Shown here in pieces: positions 5,840 through 6,663 of a stretch of 6,663 nt of DNA; the stretch's first letter is position 1; each line of letters starts with the position of its first letter. Origin of the DNA: Verrucomicrobia bacterium UBA7008 (GTDB lineage: Bacteria; Verrucomicrobiota; Kiritimatiellia; RFP12; UBA1067); contig DJXI01000058.1 in NCBI GenBank assembly GCA_002449695.1, positions 67,423-74,085 on the forward strand, read 5' to 3'. A model generated the notes under the pieces. The model was not told the origin of the DNA. It ran no database searches and saw nothing but the letters and a program-made list of their open reading frames with translations. A program made the translations under genes and the position numbers.

Positions 5840-6663
5840 TTATCTGAATTTCCGGTCGTAGAGCAGCGCGCCGTTCAGGACGACGAGCACCGAGCCGAAG
5901 TTGTGGACGAGCGCGCCCGACACGGGGCCGAGCACGCCCAGCACCGACAGCGTGATCGCGCACGCGTTGATCGTCATCGAAATCGCGATGTTGAGCTTGA
6001 TGAGCCGGACGCACGCGCTCGACAGACGCTTGAGGTAGGCGATCTTCGTCAGGTCGTCGCCGACGAGCGCGATGTCGGCCGCCTCCACCGCGATGTCGCT
6101 GCCCGCGCCGCCCATCGCGACGCCGACGTGCGCCGTCGTGAGCGCGACCGCGTCGTTCACGCCGTCGCCGACCATGCAGACGTGCGCGCCGCCGCGCTGG
6201 AGGTTGTCGATCACCGCCGCCTTTTCGGCCGGCAGCAGTTCCGCGCGCACGTCGTCCATGCCGAGCGACCGGGCCACCTGCGCGGCGGTCGTGCGGTGGT
6301 CGCCCGTCAGGAGGCATGTCGCCACGCCCGCGCGCCGCAGGTCGGCGAGCGCGGCGCGCGCGCTGTCGCGCACCGTGTCGGCGAGCGCCACGAGCCCGAT
6401 GCACGCGCCCGCTTCGGCGACGAGCACGACGGCCTTGCCTTCGCCGCGCAGCCGCCGGGCCTCGGCGCGCACCGCCGCGTCGACCGTCGCGCCGTTTTCC
6501 GCGAGCCACGCTTCGGTGCCGCACGCGACGCGCTTTCCGCCGACCGTGCCCCTTACGCCCCGGCCCGGCTTCATCTCAAAATCCTTTACGTCCGCTGCGT
6601 CCTGTGTCACAAGCCCTTCACGATTCGCCGCCCCGCCGTCCTGCGTCACAAGCCCTTCATGAT
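5840..6663 (-). CDS. P1B-type (heavy-metal) P-type ATPase, C-terminal part (partial, 5' end beyond right edge)
   Basis: This is an inner-membrane ATPase that pumps a metal ion using an aspartyl-phosphate intermediate. The visible 273 residues contain the end of the nucleotide-binding domain (DFEMKPGRGVRG, near 27-38), then the phosphorylation-domain motifs LLTGDHRTTA (TGD at 119-121) and MVGDGVNDAVAL (GDGVND at 165-170). The final two membrane helices (about 218-266) follow, including LNIAISMTINACAITL and VHNFGSVLVVLNGALL. The phosphorylated DKTGT motif, the HP motif, earlier helices and any N-terminal metal-binding domain lie outside the window. The frame stays open to the edge, so the GTG at 6649 is internal rather than a start. 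The last helix reads HNFGS, loosely recalling the HEGGT of cobalt-type pumps, but the metal cannot be named without the CPC-type helix. A 13-residue repeat lies at the visible N-terminal end. The stop lies 64 nt before the phosphate transporter gene. Confidence 0.93.
   Translation of the reverse strand, partial: HEGLVTQDGGAANREGLVTQDAADVKDFEMKPGRGVRGTVGGKRVACGTEAWLAENGATVDAAVRAEARRLRGEGKAVVLVAEAGACIGLVALADTVRDSARAALADLRRAGVATCLLTGDHRTTAAQVARSLGMDDVRAELLPAEKAAVIDNLQRGGAHVCMVGDGVNDAVALTTAHVGVAMGGAGSDIAVEAADIALVGDDLTKIAYLKRLSSACVRLIKLNIAISMTINACAITLSVLGVLGPVSGALVHNFGSVLVVLNGALLYDRKFR
6598..6663 (-). repeat. Near-identical 27-bp direct repeat (39-bp period) inside the ATPase gene
   Basis: Two copies of a 27-bp unit, at 6663-6637 and 6624-6598, match at 25 positions and start 39 bp (13 codons) apart. 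They encode HEGLVTQD and REGLVTQD. One mismatch is synonymous (ACG/ACA) and the other changes His to Arg. The remaining 12 bp of each period match at only 5 positions. They lie in the nucleotide-binding domain, just before the DFE-PGRGV segment. The first copy begins exactly at the window edge, so more copies may follow outside. Confidence 0.75.

Noticed and set aside
6647..6649. GTG at 6649 as the start of a short stand-alone ATPase fragment
   Set aside because: The frame is open beyond it to the window edge and encodes the same repeated residues. A P1B ATPase needs the upstream DKTG domain, so this is an internal Val codon.

Overview
The window is GC-rich and tightly packed, and all seven protein-coding genes lie on the minus strand, so they are read from the right edge to the left. 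Base composition, short gaps, ATGA stop/start overlaps, scarce Shine-Dalgarno signals at operon heads, and a tandem pair of exported TlpA-like proteins suggest an anaerobic, Gram-negative-type bacterium. A PVC-group member such as Kiritimatiellota or Lentisphaerota is my best guess. No rRNA or other phylogenetic marker is present, so this placement is an impression only.

Layout in transcription order: (1) 6663-5840, the C-terminal part of a P1B-type metal-transporting ATPase, cut by the right edge. (2) 5775-4213, a Na+/phosphate cotransporter with a C-terminal PhoU-like domain. (3) 4175-3504 and 3507-2512, a PhoB-type response regulator and a PhoR-type histidine kinase overlapping by 4 nt. 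(4) 2432-1608, an exported thioredoxin-fold protein without the CxxC; 1591-731, its CPPC-containing paralogue; and 734-1, the N-terminal half of an acyl-CoA synthetase/AMP ligase, cut by the left edge. The last three form one operon, with a 16-nt gap and then a 4-nt overlap.

Genes 2 and 3 look like a compact phosphate-response module. The transporter carries a PhoU-like domain, and the kinase has almost no sensor domain of its own. An 11-bp-period direct repeat, with the geometry of a PhoB box, sits over the -35 region of the transporter gene. The tlpA-like/AMP-ligase operon pairs a redox-competent and a redox-dead thioredoxin-fold protein. Its link to the ligase is unexplained.

Two operon-heading genes share the same 10-base extended -10 sequence (ATGATATACT), placed so close to the ATG that their mRNAs should be leaderless or nearly so. 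No RNA genes, CRISPR arrays, insertion sequences or convincing intrinsic terminators were seen. No gap exceeds 79 nt. The long plus-strand reading frames are antisense shadows. I do not see a wholly new system; the most unusual items are the redox-dead TlpA paralogue, the shared leaderless-type promoter, and a 39-bp in-frame repeat in the ATPase.
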